Positions 1 through 5,835 of a stretch of 9,252 nt of DNA are shown piece after piece. The DNA is from an uncultured Chitinophagaceae bacterium. Lineage in GTDB: Bacteria > Bacteroidota > Bacteroidia > Chitinophagales > Chitinophagaceae. The translations under genes and the position numbers were made by a program. Numbering within the stretch: the stretch's first letter is position 1; every line of letters starts with the position of its first letter. The notes beneath the pieces are model-generated. The model searched no databases and had not been told where the DNA came from. It saw only the letters and a program-made list of their open reading frames with translations. The stretch spans positions 1-9,252 of the forward strand of contig CALCNY010000016.1 of assembly GCA_937897585.1 (NCBI GenBank), given 5' to 3'.

Positions 1-60
1 CCCCTTCGGCTGCTTATCGTCCGTGACCTTTGTGGTCCGATTGATATCCGTCGCCAAGCC
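1..60. other. GC-rich segment of abrupt composition
   Basis: By hand count, bases 1-60 hold 35 G/C (58%), against 14 of 60 (23%) in bases 61-120. The segment can fold: GACC at 25-28 pairs with GGTC at 34-37 around a TTTGT loop, flanked by ATCG at 16-19 and CGAT at 38-41. Both plus-strand frames 1 and 2 are also open from the edge, to stops at 85-87 and 92-94. It could be the end of a convergent plus-strand gene, part of a structured RNA, the edge of an inserted or repeated element, or simply the 3' part of the minus-strand gene. The sequence does not decide among these. Confidence 0.35.
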
Positions 61-230
61 TTTTGGGATTTTGAATTTTTTATTTGATAACTGAACATAT
101 CATTGTATGGGAAAAAAATCATGTCCATTTTTTTACAAAAGAAAAAGAGATATAAGAAAATGAAAACAACGACTCCAATAAAAGCTGTTGGTGAATTTTT
201 AAATAACCTGTATAGAAATGATTTCTTCAA
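1..230 (-). CDS. Membrane-anchored protein of unknown function, truncated at the window edge
   Basis: This reading frame is open from a TTG codon at 228-230 to base 1, giving 76 codons with no stop, so the 3' end lies outside the window. I do not recognise the family. The predicted N-terminus is basic (MKKSFLYRLFKNS), followed by one strongly hydrophobic stretch at about residues 16-32 and then a polar segment with FFPYND near residue 39. That is the layout of a signal anchor with an exported domain. It starts 15 nt after the flippase stop, the same spacing as the genes upstream, so it is probably the fourth gene of that operon and may serve surface glycans. TTG is the only plausible in-frame start after the preceding in-frame TAA. 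The last 20 or so codons fall in GC-rich DNA with many rare Arg codons (CGA, CGG, AGG), where the other minus-strand frames are also largely open. A frameshift or composition boundary there is possible, so only the N-terminal part is well supported. Confidence 0.5.
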   Translation of the reverse strand, partial: MKKSFLYRLFKNSPTAFIGVVVFIFLYLFFFCKKMDMIFFPYNDMFSYQIKNSKSQKAWRRISIGPQRSRTISSRR

Positions 231-245
231 TTGTTGAACAATAAA

Positions 246-1445
246 TTAGGATTCATTGAATTGGATTTGTAAATCCTTCCACAAGTATAAAAATACAATT
301 ACATAGCTAATTGAACTGACTATTGCAGCTGCGTAAACACCATATTGAGGCACCAAAAATGTATCTGCAATAAGTACAATGAGGAATCCTATTAAATCGC
401 CTTTGAAAATCTTTTTTACATTTCCTTTACTCAGATAAATTGAGTTAATGAGTGTCAGCAATCCCAGACACACAAAACCAGGTAATAAGATAATCATGTA
501 GTTGGCCATTTCACTGAAATCTTTACCGAACACAAATGGATAAATATATTTCCCTGTAGAAATCAAAATGGACGCGCCAATGATGATTAATAAAAAATAA
601 GGTTTTATCAATTGCTTCCACTCCTGATAAGATGAAGTGATTTTTTCTGAACTTAAAAATGGGAGAAGTGTAGAACTGATTACAGAAGAAAAATAAATAA
701 AGTACTGTCCTACTTTTCCGCATTGAACATAGTTGCTTAATGTTTTTCCTGAACAATATTTTTCAACAAAAAAATTATCTGTCCTTAAAAAACAAAAGTA
801 TATTAAAGATGAAATCATGATGAAAAAGCCATGTTTGTAAAATGCTGGCCATTCAATTCGAGCAGGGTTTGAAACTTGTTTTTGATAACTGAATGTAATC
901 ATCAATAAGCCTTGTATGAAATAAAGTAAGCCGTATCCAAGAGAAATGATTGAAATTGAAATTATCCCATTGGGTTTCATCAGCAAATAAATCAAAAAGC
1001 AAAGATTGCTGGATACTAGAATTATGTTTTGCAGGTTGAATTTCTTTTGAGCGGATAGAAAACCCTGAAACAAAATCAACATTAAATTCCCTGATGAAAA
1101 TAAAACAATTGCAGTAGAATATTCAAATAATTTAAGGCTAGTTTGCGGAACAATTACAAAGGAAACTATCAACATTATAGTCGTAAAAAATAATACAACT
1201 TCTATTAGTTTTTTATGAATGGCAGGCGCTGATAATGGTTCTTTAGAAATCCAGGCAATAGCTGAATAATCTAAACCCGCACTAAAAAGAAAAGCCAGGA
1301 AATTAATGAGATAAAGATTGTTGAAAAAATGCCCACTCTCTTCTGCTTGCAAGCTTCGTACAATAACAACATTAATTAAGAATACAATCCCGTGATTCAG
1401 GAGTTTTCCTGCGATGTTTTGTTTTAATATCTGGGATATATTCAC
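246..1445 (-). CDS. Polysaccharide/oligosaccharide flippase (Wzx-like, MOP superfamily)
   Basis: This is a 399-residue integral membrane protein with about twelve hydrophobic segments along its whole length (for example residues 14-30, 44-64, 81-100, 110-130, 139-156, 160-185, 205-220, 282-296, 315-338, 350-365, 368-389). Short basic loops separate them. An Arg-Thr-Asp (221-223) just after a helix, followed by a small loop, resembles the R-x-D region at the start of the second half of Wzx/RfbX-type proteins. Such proteins move lipid-linked sugar units across the inner membrane for O-antigen, capsule or exopolysaccharide assembly. The length is at the short end for the family. The start is GTG at 1443-1445, 15 nt after the tpiA stop, with no ATG close by. 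It is probably co-transcribed with the GlmU-like gene and tpiA. The substrate cannot be read from sequence. MATE or lipid II flippase identity is less likely but not excluded. Confidence 0.82.
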   Translation of the reverse strand: MNISQILKQNIAGKLLNHGIVFLINVVIVRSLQAEESGHFFNNLYLINFLAFLFSAGLDYSAIAWISKEPLSAPAIHKKLIEVVLFFTTIMLIVSFVIVPQTSLKLFEYSTAIVLFSSGNLMLILFQGFLSAQKKFNLQNIILVSSNLCFLIYLLMKPNGIISISIISLGYGLLYFIQGLLMITFSYQKQVSNPARIEWPAFYKHGFFIMISSLIYFCFLRTDNFFVEKYCSGKTLSNYVQCGKVGQYFIYFSSVISSTLLPFLSSEKITSSYQEWKQLIKPYFLLIIIGASILISTGKYIYPFVFGKDFSEMANYMIILLPGFVCLGLLTLINSIYLSKGNVKKIFKGDLIGFLIVLIADTFLVPQYGVYAAAIVSSISYVIVFLYLWKDLQIQFNES

Positions 1446-1460
1446 TAAAATGAATTGTTA

Positions 1461-2234
1461 TTACAGAGAAATGTTTTTAAGGCTTTTCATTATCGATGTG
1501 AATTCAGTTGCAACAAGACTAGCTCCGCCTACCAAGCCGCCATCAACATCTTCTTTGCCAAAAATTTCTGAGGCATTTGCTGCTTTTACACTTCCACCAT
1601 AAAGAATGGAAACGGTTTCTGCAACATCATTTCCATAAACAGATGCAATTGTACTTCGAATGTGTTGGTGCATTTCCTGCGCTTGTTCGCTGCTTGCCGT
1701 TTTGCCTGTTCCAATCGCCCAAATGGGTTCGTAAGCAATGATGAAATGTTTCATCTTTTCAGCATCCAAATGAAATAAGCTTTCTTTTAATTGTTGAGCA
1801 ACATATTCATTTTGTGTACCTTCTTCTCTAATAGAAATCGGTTCGCCACAACAAAAAATTGGTGTAATGCCATATTCCAAAGCGAGGTCAACTTTCTTTT
1901 TTAAGATCTCATTGGTTTCATGAAAATAATCTCTTCTTTCACTGTGTCCGATTAATACATAATTGATGTTGATACTTTTTAACATCTCTGCACTTACTTC
2001 GCCAGTGAAAGCTCCGTTTTTTGTGGACGCCATATTTTGGGCACAAATATGAAAATGAGGATGATTTATTTTAGACTGAATCGCTGTGAGGTAAGGAAAT
2101 GGCACTGCAAATATTACTGCTTGATTTATGGCAGCTTTGTAATCTGATGTTGAAATTTCATTTATTAAATTTTCTGCTTCAGCAAGTGTAAGATTCATTT
2201 TCCAGTTGGCAGCAGCAATTTGTTTTCTGATCAT
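1461..2234 (-). CDS. tpiA: Triosephosphate isomerase
   Basis: This 257-residue enzyme interconverts dihydroxyacetone phosphate and glyceraldehyde 3-phosphate in cytosolic glycolysis and gluconeogenesis. All catalytic landmarks of the TIM barrel are present: N10 and K12 in AANWKMN, the electrophilic His97 in IGHSERR, the base Glu169 in AYEPIWAIGTGKT (with mobile loop 6 at about 171-179), the YGGSV motif at 212-216 and the phosphate-binding GG near 236-237. The length matches the usual 250-256 residues and nothing is missing. The ATG start at 2232-2234 comes one nucleotide after the TAA of the GlmU-like gene (TAA-A-ATG), so translational coupling is likely. The flippase gene follows after 15 nt. 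A glycolytic enzyme between a nucleotide-sugar gene and a flippase is probably an operon of convenience and not evidence of a special role. Confidence 0.97.
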   Translation of the reverse strand: MIRKQIAAANWKMNLTLAEAENLINEISTSDYKAAINQAVIFAVPFPYLTAIQSKINHPHFHICAQNMASTKNGAFTGEVSAEMLKSININYVLIGHSERRDYFHETNEILKKKVDLALEYGITPIFCCGEPISIREEGTQNEYVAQQLKESLFHLDAEKMKHFIIAYEPIWAIGTGKTASSEQAQEMHQHIRSTIASVYGNDVAETVSILYGGSVKAANASEIFGKEDVDGGLVGGASLVATEFTSIMKSLKNISL

Positions 2235-2235
2235 T

Positions 2236-3270
2236 TTATTGTTTTTTATATAATTGTATGAGTAATGATTTCTCTGTTTCGGTTATTTGTTGTTTTTTCA
2301 TTTGCTTCCAATTGGAAACATCAATTAGGGCTTTGTCGATATCATATCTTTCATTGCCCCAAGTGAAATCAGGAATGAACTTATTAGGCATGATACTTCC
2401 AAAAATATTGCAACAAACGCCAACCATGGTTCCAGTATTGAATGAGGTGTTAATGGCACAACGGCTATAATCTCCCATAATCAAACCGGCTTTTTTACCT
2501 ACCTCATGGCTTTGATTATTTTCATCATAATATTTAACGATACCTGCAGTATTTTTTACATTGCTGTTGCTGGTTCCGGCACCAAGATTACACCAGGAGC
2601 CAACGACACTATCACCCAAATATCCATCATGAGCTTTGTTACTGTAACTGAATAGAACACTGTTTTTAATTTCACCTCCAACAGTGCAAAATGGACCAAT
2701 TGTTGTTCCGCCATAAATTTTAGTCCCCATTTTTACAACGGTATTTTCTCCAATGGCAATCGGACCTCTTATCATACAACCTTCCATGATCAAAGCGTTT
2801 TTGCCTATATATACAGGACCTTCTTCTGCGTTAATCATACACATGGAAACTTGAGCGCCGGGCTCAATAAAGATATTTTCAGGGTTTTTATAAGCATTTG
2901 TAGTATCAATCTCAATTGATTTTCGACCTTCTGTTATCAATTCAAAATCCGCTCTTAAGAATTCATCATTCCATTGAAATATTTGCCAGGGATATTGTAG
3001 GATTTTTATGAAATCGGGTAAATAAATATTTCCTTTGGCCGCCTCAATGATTTGTAAGTAATTGTTTTTAGTTGGAATGATTGCGGCATTGATTTGAATC
3101 ACGTCATCGCTTTCATTTGAAGAGACGATGTCTGCATTATCAGACAAGAGCATTTCCCATTTTTCCCTGATGGTAAAGATGCCAATTCTTATATCTGAAA
3201 TAGACCTGGTTTTAGTAAATGGAGATAAATCATTTATTTGTTCCCAATCAGATTTGAAAAAGATTTTCAT
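2236..3270 (-). CDS. Alternative GlmU-type sugar nucleotidyltransferase / acetyltransferase
   Basis: This 344-residue protein fits the Bacteroidota 'alternative GlmU' family (UDP-GlcNAc diphosphorylase/GlcN-1-P acetyltransferase type), thought to supply UDP-GlcNAc for peptidoglycan and LPS. Residues 1-115 form a reduced nucleotidyltransferase-like domain with PFTKTRSISDIRIGIFTIREKWE-type sequence at 17-39. The family usually has Thr-Arg-Pro where this one has Thr-Arg-Ser (21-23). Residues about 130-300 form a left-handed beta-helix of hexapeptide repeats (VYIGKNA, IAIGENT, TIGPFCTVGG). HDGYLGDSVVGSWCNLGAGT at 214-233 matches the GlmU acetyltransferase active-site region, with His214 the likely catalytic base. 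The classical GlmU N-terminal G-x-G-T-R-M motif is not seen, so pyrophosphorylase activity is uncertain. It is the first gene of the operon with tpiA and the flippase. The ATG start at 3268-3270 has only a weak promoter candidate, TATTTTTA, directly upstream. Confidence 0.85.
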   Translation of the reverse strand: MKIFFKSDWEQINDLSPFTKTRSISDIRIGIFTIREKWEMLLSDNADIVSSNESDDVIQINAAIIPTKNNYLQIIEAAKGNIYLPDFIKILQYPWQIFQWNDEFLRADFELITEGRKSIEIDTTNAYKNPENIFIEPGAQVSMCMINAEEGPVYIGKNALIMEGCMIRGPIAIGENTVVKMGTKIYGGTTIGPFCTVGGEIKNSVLFSYSNKAHDGYLGDSVVGSWCNLGAGTSNSNVKNTAGIVKYYDENNQSHEVGKKAGLIMGDYSRCAINTSFNTGTMVGVCCNIFGSIMPNKFIPDFTWGNERYDIDKALIDVSNWKQMKKQQITETEKSLLIQLYKKQ

Positions 3271-3337
3271 CGGGATAAAAATAAGTTATTTAGTTGATTG
3301 GAAGAAAGTTGGATGTTATTAATTGGATTTTAAGAGC

Positions 3338-3367
3338 AAAAAAAATCCCGATGATAAACACCGGGAT
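3338..3367 (-). terminator. Rho-independent terminator after rpmE2
   Basis: Read on the minus strand, a 9-bp stem (ATCCCGGTG with CATCGGGAT, one G-T pair) closes a 5-nt loop and is followed at once by eight T residues. It lies 21 nt after the rpmE2 stop. It separates the ribosomal gene from the GlmU-tpiA-flippase operon, which must therefore have its own promoter in 3271-3337 or depend on read-through. Confidence 0.92.
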
Positions 3368-3387
3368 ATGATATGAAGTTGTTAGAC

Positions 3388-3645
3388 TTATTTTGCTTTT
3401 TTCTCGTAACGCTTTTTGAATTTGTCGATACGACCTGCTGTATCCACCAATACGTTTTTACCTGTGTAAAATGGATGTGAAGTGTTTGAAATCTCCAATT
3501 TAATAACTGGATATTCTTGACCATCGCCTTCCCATACAATTGTTTCTGAACTGTTTGCAGTTGAACGGCTTAGAAAAGTAGTACCATTACTCATGTCTTT
3601 GAAAACTACAGTTCTGTAATTTTTTGGATGTATTCCTTCTTTCAT
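3388..3645 (-). CDS. rpmE2: 50S ribosomal protein L31, type B (zinc-independent)
   Basis: This 85-residue protein of the large ribosomal subunit starts with the L31 signature MKEGIHPKNYRTVVFKD and contains the family core SNTSHPFYTGK at about 53-63, then a basic tail (DKFKKRYEKKAK). It has no cysteine at all, so it cannot carry the Cys-ribbon zinc site of type A L31 and belongs to the type B (C-minus, YkgM-like) class, which is somewhat longer than type A. In Bacteroidota type B often serves as the main L31. In many proteobacteria it is a zinc-starvation paralogue. The gene is monocistronic by its signals: a promoter-like element at 3696-3703, a hairpin in the leader and a strong terminator just downstream. 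An overlapping open frame over 3330-3539 is a shadow. Confidence 0.96.
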   Translation of the reverse strand: MKEGIHPKNYRTVVFKDMSNGTTFLSRSTANSSETIVWEGDGQEYPVIKLEISNTSHPFYTGKNVLVDTAGRIDKFKKRYEKKAK

Positions 3646-3660
3646 AATTTTAAGTTTTGT

Positions 3661-3678
3661 GTACGGATTTTGCCGTAC
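3661..3678 (-). promoter_or_regulatory. Leader hairpin upstream of rpmE2, candidate L31 autoregulatory site
   Basis: In the mRNA a perfect 6-bp stem, GTACGG with CCGTAC, closes a 6-nt A-rich loop (CAAAAT) and ends 15 nt before the rpmE2 ATG. In this AT-rich spacer it is the only GC-containing stem. L31 genes in other phyla carry autoregulatory leaders, so this may be the Bacteroidota counterpart, but no sequence likeness to those is claimed. Confidence 0.45.
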
Positions 3679-3695
3679 TTGTTATTTTAGAGGTG

Positions 3696-3703
3696 CGAAG
3701 TTA
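3696..3703 (-). promoter_or_regulatory. Bacteroidota-type promoter -7 element for rpmE2
   Basis: The minus strand reads TAACTTCG, one base from the TAnnTTTG consensus of the Bacteroidota primary sigma factor. A TTTC, one base from the -33 TTTG, lies 19 nt upstream, the usual spacing. It sits about 50 nt ahead of the ATG, in the gap after yajQ, and would place the 3661-3678 hairpin inside the transcript. Confidence 0.6.
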
Positions 3704-3749
3704 AGGCAATCTGTTTAAAATGGAAACTTTTTTACAGATTATCTTGATA

Positions 3750-4241
3750 TTAGCTCTTCATATTGATGTATTGTAAGGCAATTCCTAAATTCCAGGTTTT
3801 GCTCAAAGCGATAACATCCTGAAGATCATCAATTTTCTTTCCTGTTACTCGGATGATATCATCCATAATTGCTGCTTGAACTTTCAGACCACTGTCTTTT
3901 ATAAGTTTCACGATTTTTTTCGCATCTTCCTGTTTGATACCGTTTCTTACCGGAACTTCTTGTTTGGTAACTTTGCCACTTACATAGGGTTCTTTACTCA
4001 AATCGTAAATTTCAGCAGCAAGTCCTTGCTTGATACTTCTGCTGATAAGTACGTCAATAATTTGACCGATTTTCATATCACTGTCCGACTCTAAATTAAG
4101 TTTGAAGTCCTTCTTATTAAGGTCAATTACAACATGGCAACCCTTGAAATCAAAACGATTGGAGATTTCTTTGTGAACTACATTTACAGCATTGTCGAGT
4201 GTTTGTAAATCTACTTTGCTGGCAAAATCGAATGAAGGCAT
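3750..4241 (-). CDS. yajQ: YajQ family nucleotide/cyclic di-GMP-binding protein
   Basis: This 163-residue cytosolic protein matches the usual YajQ length of about 160. It shows the family's N-terminal MPSFDFASKVD, then NAVNVVHKEISNRFDFKG at about 17-34 and the C-terminal IIRVTGKKIDDLQDVIAL at about 128-145, which belong to the two ferredoxin-like domains. Homologues bind tRNA, nucleotides or, in Xanthomonas and Pseudomonas, cyclic di-GMP, where one acts as a transcription co-regulator. The role in Bacteroidota is not established, and nothing here shows which ligand applies. The ATG start is at 4239-4241. The gene is 102 nt downstream of lgt, with a C5/G5 inverted repeat in the gap and no clear promoter. 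rpmE2 follows with its own promoter signals. Confidence 0.93.
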   Translation of the reverse strand: MPSFDFASKVDLQTLDNAVNVVHKEISNRFDFKGCHVVIDLNKKDFKLNLESDSDMKIGQIIDVLISRSIKQGLAAEIYDLSKEPYVSGKVTKQEVPVRNGIKQEDAKKIVKLIKDSGLKVQAAIMDDIIRVTGKKIDDLQDVIALSKTWNLGIALQYINMKS

Positions 4242-4264
4242 AAAATATGTTTATTGTTTGTTAG

Positions 4265-4290
4265 CCCCCTATAATTCCCCCAAGGGGGAA
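4265..4290. repeat. C5/G5 intergenic inverted repeat
   Basis: TTCCCCC at 4275-4281 and GGGGGAA at 4284-4290 form a near-perfect palindrome around AA. A second C5 run at 4265-4269 could pair with the same G5 instead, giving two mutually exclusive hairpins. G/C blocks like this stand out in a spacer that is otherwise almost entirely A/T. From memory, similar CCCCC...GGGGG elements are scattered between genes in many Bacteroidota genomes, so this may be one copy of a dispersed family. No T run follows on either strand, so it is not a standard terminator. Confidence 0.6.
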
Positions 4291-4343
4291 AATATCAAGG
4301 AGATTTGTATTTATTTTTTACTTTTTACTTTTGAATTTTTAAT

Positions 4344-5663
4344 TCAAACACTAACCAATTTATTTATTTTTCTCGAAACTACCATTAAAATAACCCCGGA
4401 AACAATTAGCATAATCGCTATGATTTCGGCTTGTGTTAAGCCTACAGACCCATAAGTTATATTAACACGCATCATTTCAATCATAAATCTTTCAATTCCG
4501 TTTAAGGAAAGGTACAAACCAAACATCATGTAAGGCGTTTTAATATCTTTTCTTTTCCACCACATGATCAAAAATAAAACGGTACAAATTATGGTTTCAT
4601 AAAGTGGAGTTGGAAAAACCGGAGAAGGTAACATCCTATTGTGTTCGTCTGAAATTTGTGGCATCAGAATTCCATCTCGGTTTACATTCTGCGGATAGTT
4701 GTAAGCATAAACCCAAACAGGTAAAAATGCTGGAGCTTTTACAGACTTGTGTGGCACAGACTGAAGATTAGGGTAAGTTCTATCCGTTACATAAGTGACG
4801 ACGCCCGATTCAATTACTTTTCCCTGAAGAAAATAAGTAGAATCTTTTTTGAGCGTTTTTTCGAAATCACCAGGATTTGCTAAAACTACTTTTCCCTGAT
4901 TGTCTAAAACATAAGCACTATTATAAATACCCCAATCGCCATCACCAGCTACTTGACAACCGATGCGGCCAATTGCATAGGCAATCATCAAACCCGGAGC
5001 CGCGGCATCCATGAGATGTTTTAATTTGATTGATTTAGTAGTGGCATACCAGCAAACTGCAATTGCGGCTAAAATCAAACCACCATAAAAAGTCAATCCA
5101 CTTTGAGAGAACAGTCTTTCAATTGGATGGGCCCAGAATTCATCCCAATGCTCAAGGTTATCAAATAACTTAGCACCTAAAATGCCAAATACAAGTGCGA
5201 TTATAACGATATCTCCTACTCTGTCGTGAGGCCAGATTCTAATCGTTCTTTTTTCGGGAACTTTAAGTTTGACTTTATTTTTATCCCACCATTTTAATCC
5301 TGACATCAGCAAGGCAATAGCAATCCCCCCCAGGATACTGCCTTCTTTGGAAAAGATATACTCTTGTGCAGGAATATCAACAGGCTTTGCAAAGAATAAT
5401 CCTAAAAATTTATAACCAAAAATAAATCCAAGTATGAAATTGCTGATGAGTTCACTGACACTTGCAGGTTGACCTACAATTATCGATTCTTCTCGAGGTT
5501 GTAACAAACCTTGTTTTTCTTTTCTTTTTAATTCAATTGTAAGTGTCCATGCTGCTGCCACAAATCCAATAGCTACCATTAACCCAAATGTATTCAGGAA
5601 GCTCAATGGCTGCCATTCTACACCAAACCAGTCTTTGAAAAAGTAATAAAGGTTGGGATACAT
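4344..5663 (-). CDS. lgt: Prolipoprotein diacylglyceryl transferase with large inserted loop
   Basis: Lgt transfers the diacylglyceryl group of phosphatidylglycerol to the lipobox cysteine of prolipoproteins, the first step of lipoprotein maturation in the inner membrane. At 439 residues it is about 150 longer than E. coli Lgt. Landmarks in order: the first membrane helix with NTFGLMVAIGF (24-34), TFYGGL at 191-196, the signature GRIGCQVAGDGDWG at 232-245, HNRMLPSPVFPTPLYE at 341-356 (the HPTqLYE-like segment) and NGIERFMIEMMR at 388-399 with conserved R392, E396 and R399. The extra length comes from an expanded region at about 45-185 and a polar insertion at about 246-340. Tyr26, His103 and Asn146 of E. 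coli appear to correspond to F26, Y193 and C236 here. I think this is a Bacteroidota-type Lgt and not a decayed copy. The ATG start at 5661-5663 has an A-rich upstream sequence. Confidence 0.93.
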   Translation of the reverse strand: MYPNLYYFFKDWFGVEWQPLSFLNTFGLMVAIGFVAAAWTLTIELKRKEKQGLLQPREESIIVGQPASVSELISNFILGFIFGYKFLGLFFAKPVDIPAQEYIFSKEGSILGGIAIALLMSGLKWWDKNKVKLKVPEKRTIRIWPHDRVGDIVIIALVFGILGAKLFDNLEHWDEFWAHPIERLFSQSGLTFYGGLILAAIAVCWYATTKSIKLKHLMDAAAPGLMIAYAIGRIGCQVAGDGDWGIYNSAYVLDNQGKVVLANPGDFEKTLKKDSTYFLQGKVIESGVVTYVTDRTYPNLQSVPHKSVKAPAFLPVWVYAYNYPQNVNRDGILMPQISDEHNRMLPSPVFPTPLYETIICTVLFLIMWWKRKDIKTPYMMFGLYLSLNGIERFMIEMMRVNITYGSVGLTQAEIIAIMLIVSGVILMVVSRKINKLVSV

Positions 5664-5704
5664 GAGGGGTTTGTTTTTGTTGTTGTTATTTGTTTTGAAT
5701 GATT

Positions 5705-5753
5705 CTGGATACTTGATTCTAGATTCTGGAAACTAGATTCTTGATACTGGATT
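5705..5753. repeat. Heptanucleotide tandem array (CTNGATW, 7 copies)
   Basis: Seven consecutive 7-nt units run on the plus strand: CTGGATA, CTTGATT, CTAGATT, CTGGAAA, CTAGATT, CTTGATA, CTGGATT. The phase is kept exactly over 49 bp while positions 3 and 7 vary. The array is in the spacer upstream of lgt. It is the reverse-complement partner of the 9-nt array at 5773-5835. Confidence 0.88.
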
Positions 5754-5772
5754 TCTAGCCTATTAGCATTTA

Positions 5773-5835
5773 GAATCCAGCTTATCTAGCGTATCCAGTT
5801 TATCTAGCTTATCAAGCCTATCCAGCTTTTCTAGC
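5773..5835. repeat. Nonanucleotide tandem array (TTATCYAGC, 7 copies)
   Basis: Seven exact-phase 9-nt units run on the plus strand: GAATCCAGC, TTATCTAGC, GTATCCAGT, TTATCTAGC, TTATCAAGC, CTATCCAGC, TTTTCTAGC. The core ATCYAG is the reverse complement of the CTRGAT core of the heptamer array, so the two can fold together. The last unit overlaps the TAG stop and final Ser codon of the bacilliredoxin gene. Confidence 0.88.

Noticed and set aside
523..756. Open frame inside the flippase gene on the same strand
   Set aside because: It is an alternative frame of a well-supported membrane protein and has no start signals of its own.
2258..2470. Plus-strand open frame opposite the GlmU-like gene, and similar ones at 1414-1602, 3128-3322, 3876-4094 and 4192-4455
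   Set aside because: Each is antisense to a confidently identified gene or a short spacer. None has recognisable protein features, and nothing else in the window supports plus-strand genes.
3330..3539. Open frame of 69 codons overlapping rpmE2
   Set aside because: It is a shifted reading of rpmE2 that runs through the terminator. The L31 frame has clear family motifs.
4275..4290. C5/G5 palindrome as the lgt terminator
   Set aside because: The hairpin would have a 2-4 nt loop and no T run follows on the minus strand, unlike the two strong terminators elsewhere in the window.
4332..4345. A/T-rich inverted repeat GAATT-TTT-AATTC at the lgt stop
   Set aside because: It is a five-base A/T stem with a 3-nt loop in A/T-rich DNA and is expected by chance.
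5705..5835. Possible CRISPR array
   Set aside because: Units are 7 and 9 nt long with no spacers, so this is a minisatellite-like pair and not repeat-spacer DNA. No cas-like gene is nearby.
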